From contig NZ_JAMDLI010000006.1 in the NCBI RefSeq assembly GCF_023721815.1, positions 268,773 through 332,772 on the forward strand: 64,000 nucleotides of DNA. The letters run 5' to 3'. This document shows positions 62,502 to 64,000 of this stretch, one piece after another. This stretch comes from Pleomorphomonas sp. JP5. GTDB taxonomy: Bacteria; Pseudomonadota; Alphaproteobacteria; Rhizobiales; Pleomorphomonadaceae. The notes beneath the pieces are model-generated. The model ran no database searches. It had not been told where the DNA came from and saw only the letters and a list, made by a program, of their open reading frames with translations. The number at the start of each line of letters is the position of its first letter. Within the stretch, counting starts at the first letter, position 1. The translations under genes and the position numbers were made by a program.

Positions 62502-62814
62502 GTCCCGAACGTCCTCCAGCCCCGCGCACCGGGCGCCCCCTCGAATCGCCGCCGACGAACCATCCCGCCCAGCGCCTTGACTTACGACAAGGGCGAGCCA
62601 AACCGAGTCAGCAGCCTGAGGTGGCAATCTAGGCAGCCCCCATGGGCCGGGCAATCGCAATCCTGCGAACTCACCTTGGAAATAAGGACAGGGTTACCCC
62701 CCTCGCGGGAGCCCTCGAACCGCACAACTGTTCCAGCCCGATCCACGACGGCCATATCGGACGCCAGTGACAGGGAGCGCGATACCGCCGGGGCTCTCAT
62801 CCGCGCCCGTCATG

Positions 62815-63342
62815 TCACTTGAACCGCTCGCCGGGGTAGACGCCCCACAGCCGCTCCTGCTTGACGAAGCCCGACACCTTCGAGGTCGCCACCTCGCACC
62901 AGCGGCCGTCGCAGCCGCGCAGCCGGACGACGACGCGGGGCTCCAGCACCGCCGACACCGGTCCGTCGGGGCGCTTCCTCAGCCGCACCGAGACCCCGCC
63001 CGACCACGGCTCCACCAGCGCCGTCCGCCGGCCGGACAGCAGCGGCGCGAAAACCCAGCCGTCCTCGCCGGTCCAGTCGCGGATGCGCCGCCAGTTGCCA
63101 TACTCCTGGTAGATCTCCACCGGCAGGTCGCGCCGGACAAAGGTCCACTTCACGGCATAGTCCGTGCCGGGGCCATGCCTGACGTGGGCCTTGATCGCCT
63201 TCACGCTGACAAACCGTGGCAGCGGCAGACCCGAAGGCCCGCGCAAACCGGCCGACGCGGTCCCTGACTGCAGCACGACGACCAGCGCCACGCAGGCCGC
63301 GACGCACACCGCGACAAAAGAAACTCGAAAGATCCGGCTCAT
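62815..63342 (-). CDS. SH3-domain envelope protein (COG3807 type)
   Basis: A 175-residue exported protein. A signal peptide or anchor (about 4-30) is followed by two bacterial SH3 domains: VKAIKAHVRHGPGTDYAVKW with GEDGWVFAPLLSG, and VSVRLRKRPDGPVSAVLEPR with GFVKQERLWGV. Such proteins are periplasmic and often bind peptidoglycan. GAGGAG precedes the ATG at 63342. Confidence 0.88.
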   Translation of the reverse strand: MSRIFRVSFVAVCVAACVALVVVLQSGTASAGLRGPSGLPLPRFVSVKAIKAHVRHGPGTDYAVKWTFVRRDLPVEIYQEYGNWRRIRDWTGEDGWVFAPLLSGRRTALVEPWSGGVSVRLRKRPDGPVSAVLEPRVVVRLRGCDGRWCEVATSKVSGFVKQERLWGVYPGERFK

Positions 63343-63405
63343 GTCTCCTCGGGCAACTCCATGGTCAAGCGACAGGGCGCGCGGGGGCTCCAGCCAAAGA
63401 CGCCG

Positions 63406-63511
63406 GAGCATGCGCTCGGCGACCATTCGAGTTGGCCGGCGGGCGCTTTTTCCAAGGCCGCTCAAACACATTGGCAACCGGCCTGTGTCTGGAGCGACCC
63501 GACGCATGCTC
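63406..63511. repeat. AGAGCA-bordered long palindrome
   Basis: Outer arms GAGCATGCG and CGCATGCTC, with GGAGCGACC/GGCGACC-like continuation, enclose about 80 bases containing a weaker GGCCGG pairing. It belongs to the same border type as 10184 and 28101. Confidence 0.65.
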
Positions 63512-63574
63512 TACCACGCAAAGGCCCGATGCAACACCTCCACCCCATACATCCCCCCCCCCGCCCCTTCCTGC

Positions 63575-63905
63575 CCGAGATCCTCTGCCTTCGAGAGAGG
63601 AGGACAGGTTGATGGAAAGGAGAGTTTCACCTTGAAGCGTGGAAGGGCCGAAGGGCGAGGGCAAGCGGACACATGCCAGGCACCCGTTCCCTATCCCTTT
63701 CCTGTCCTCCTCTGCGAAGGCAGAGGACCTCAGGACGGTGGAGCGAGCCGCCGATATCAGCTCCCACTCTCGCCAGCCCGCCGATACACCCCCACCGCCC
63801 CTTCCTGCCCGAGATCCTCTGCCTTCGCAGAGGAGGACAGGTTGATGGGAACGGGCGCCCGATATCAACCTCGCGCCCTTTCCGGCCTGAGGTCCTGCGC
63901 CTAAA
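63575..63905. repeat. Four hairpin repeats of the GTCCTG family
   Basis: Copies at 63575-63609, 63701-63738 (inverted), 63809-63840 and 63883-63905 (partial). The stem is CCTCTGCC/GGCAGAGG in most of them, unlike CCTGCGC elsewhere. GATATCA flanks recur at 63753 and 63861. There is no gene from 63343 to the end of the window. Confidence 0.8.
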
Positions 63906-64000
63906 GCCACTGCTGTCCGGTTTAAATCACTGGACAGGGTGCATGGCATTGATTCTACTCGTCTTCAGACGTTTAGCCGCGTTCTGGACACGAGCAGGAG

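Overview
The window is GC-rich, with Shine-Dalgarno-led genes, stop/start overlaps inside operons, many chemoreceptors and sugar ABC transporters, an HWE-type histidine kinase, RpiR and SorC regulators and mosaic palindromic intergenic repeats. Together these point to an alphaproteobacterium of the Hyphomicrobiales (Rhizobiales). Family and genus cannot be fixed from the sequence alone.

Layout. 1-9.5 kb is signalling and surface: the 3' part of a chemoreceptor, a divergent response regulator and 7TM-DISM histidine kinase, an autotransporter with an AT-rich passenger, a PAS/HWE kinase and a GNAT acetyltransferase. 9.5-11 kb holds a DUF6273 gene and a RelE/HigA-like toxin-antitoxin pair. 11-17.2 kb is an RpiR-regulated sugar or glycerophosphodiester-type ABC importer with a PHP-domain hydrolase. 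17.4-21.6 kb holds two more chemoreceptors and a small membrane protein. A DUF805 gene and a tRNA with anticodon CAT follow.

22.5-35.3 kb and 49.7-53.3 kb are two blocks of one podovirus-like (T7-type) late region. Read on the minus strand, the order is tail tubular A, tail tubular B, gp13-like acetyltransferase and gp14-like protein (53.3 to 49.7 kb). About 14 kb of non-phage genes then intervene. The order resumes with two ~1,000-residue internal virion proteins, small secreted proteins, a tail fibre, fibre accessories, holin, endolysin and a two-gene spanin (35.3 to 22.5 kb). No integrase, terminase, portal or capsid gene is visible. Two small secreted proteins at 28.2-29.0 kb are homologous to the N-terminal domain of the ejection protein encoded just upstream of them. 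This is the most unusual observation in the window.

The intervening segment (35.3-49.5 kb) carries a SorC-controlled sugar operon (SIS isomerase, FGGY kinase, RbsCBA-type transporter, RPE-like epimerase), a three-domain LplT-PlsC-acyl-ACP synthetase fusion with a divergent TetR regulator and three operators, and an Mrr-type restriction endonuclease with a partner gene. 53.6-64 kb holds a DUF3309 peptide, a HipBA module with three palindromic operators, cupin and AraC genes, a CcdA remnant, a DUF4405 membrane protein, a glutamine amidotransferase, a NifX-like/DUF134 pair and two envelope proteins.

At least three families of palindromic repeats are dispersed through the intergenic DNA. Their stems differ between copies by compensatory changes. 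One nested family sits at the 3' ends of genes in all five copies seen, including inside an ABC-transporter operon, which suggests a role in the RNA.
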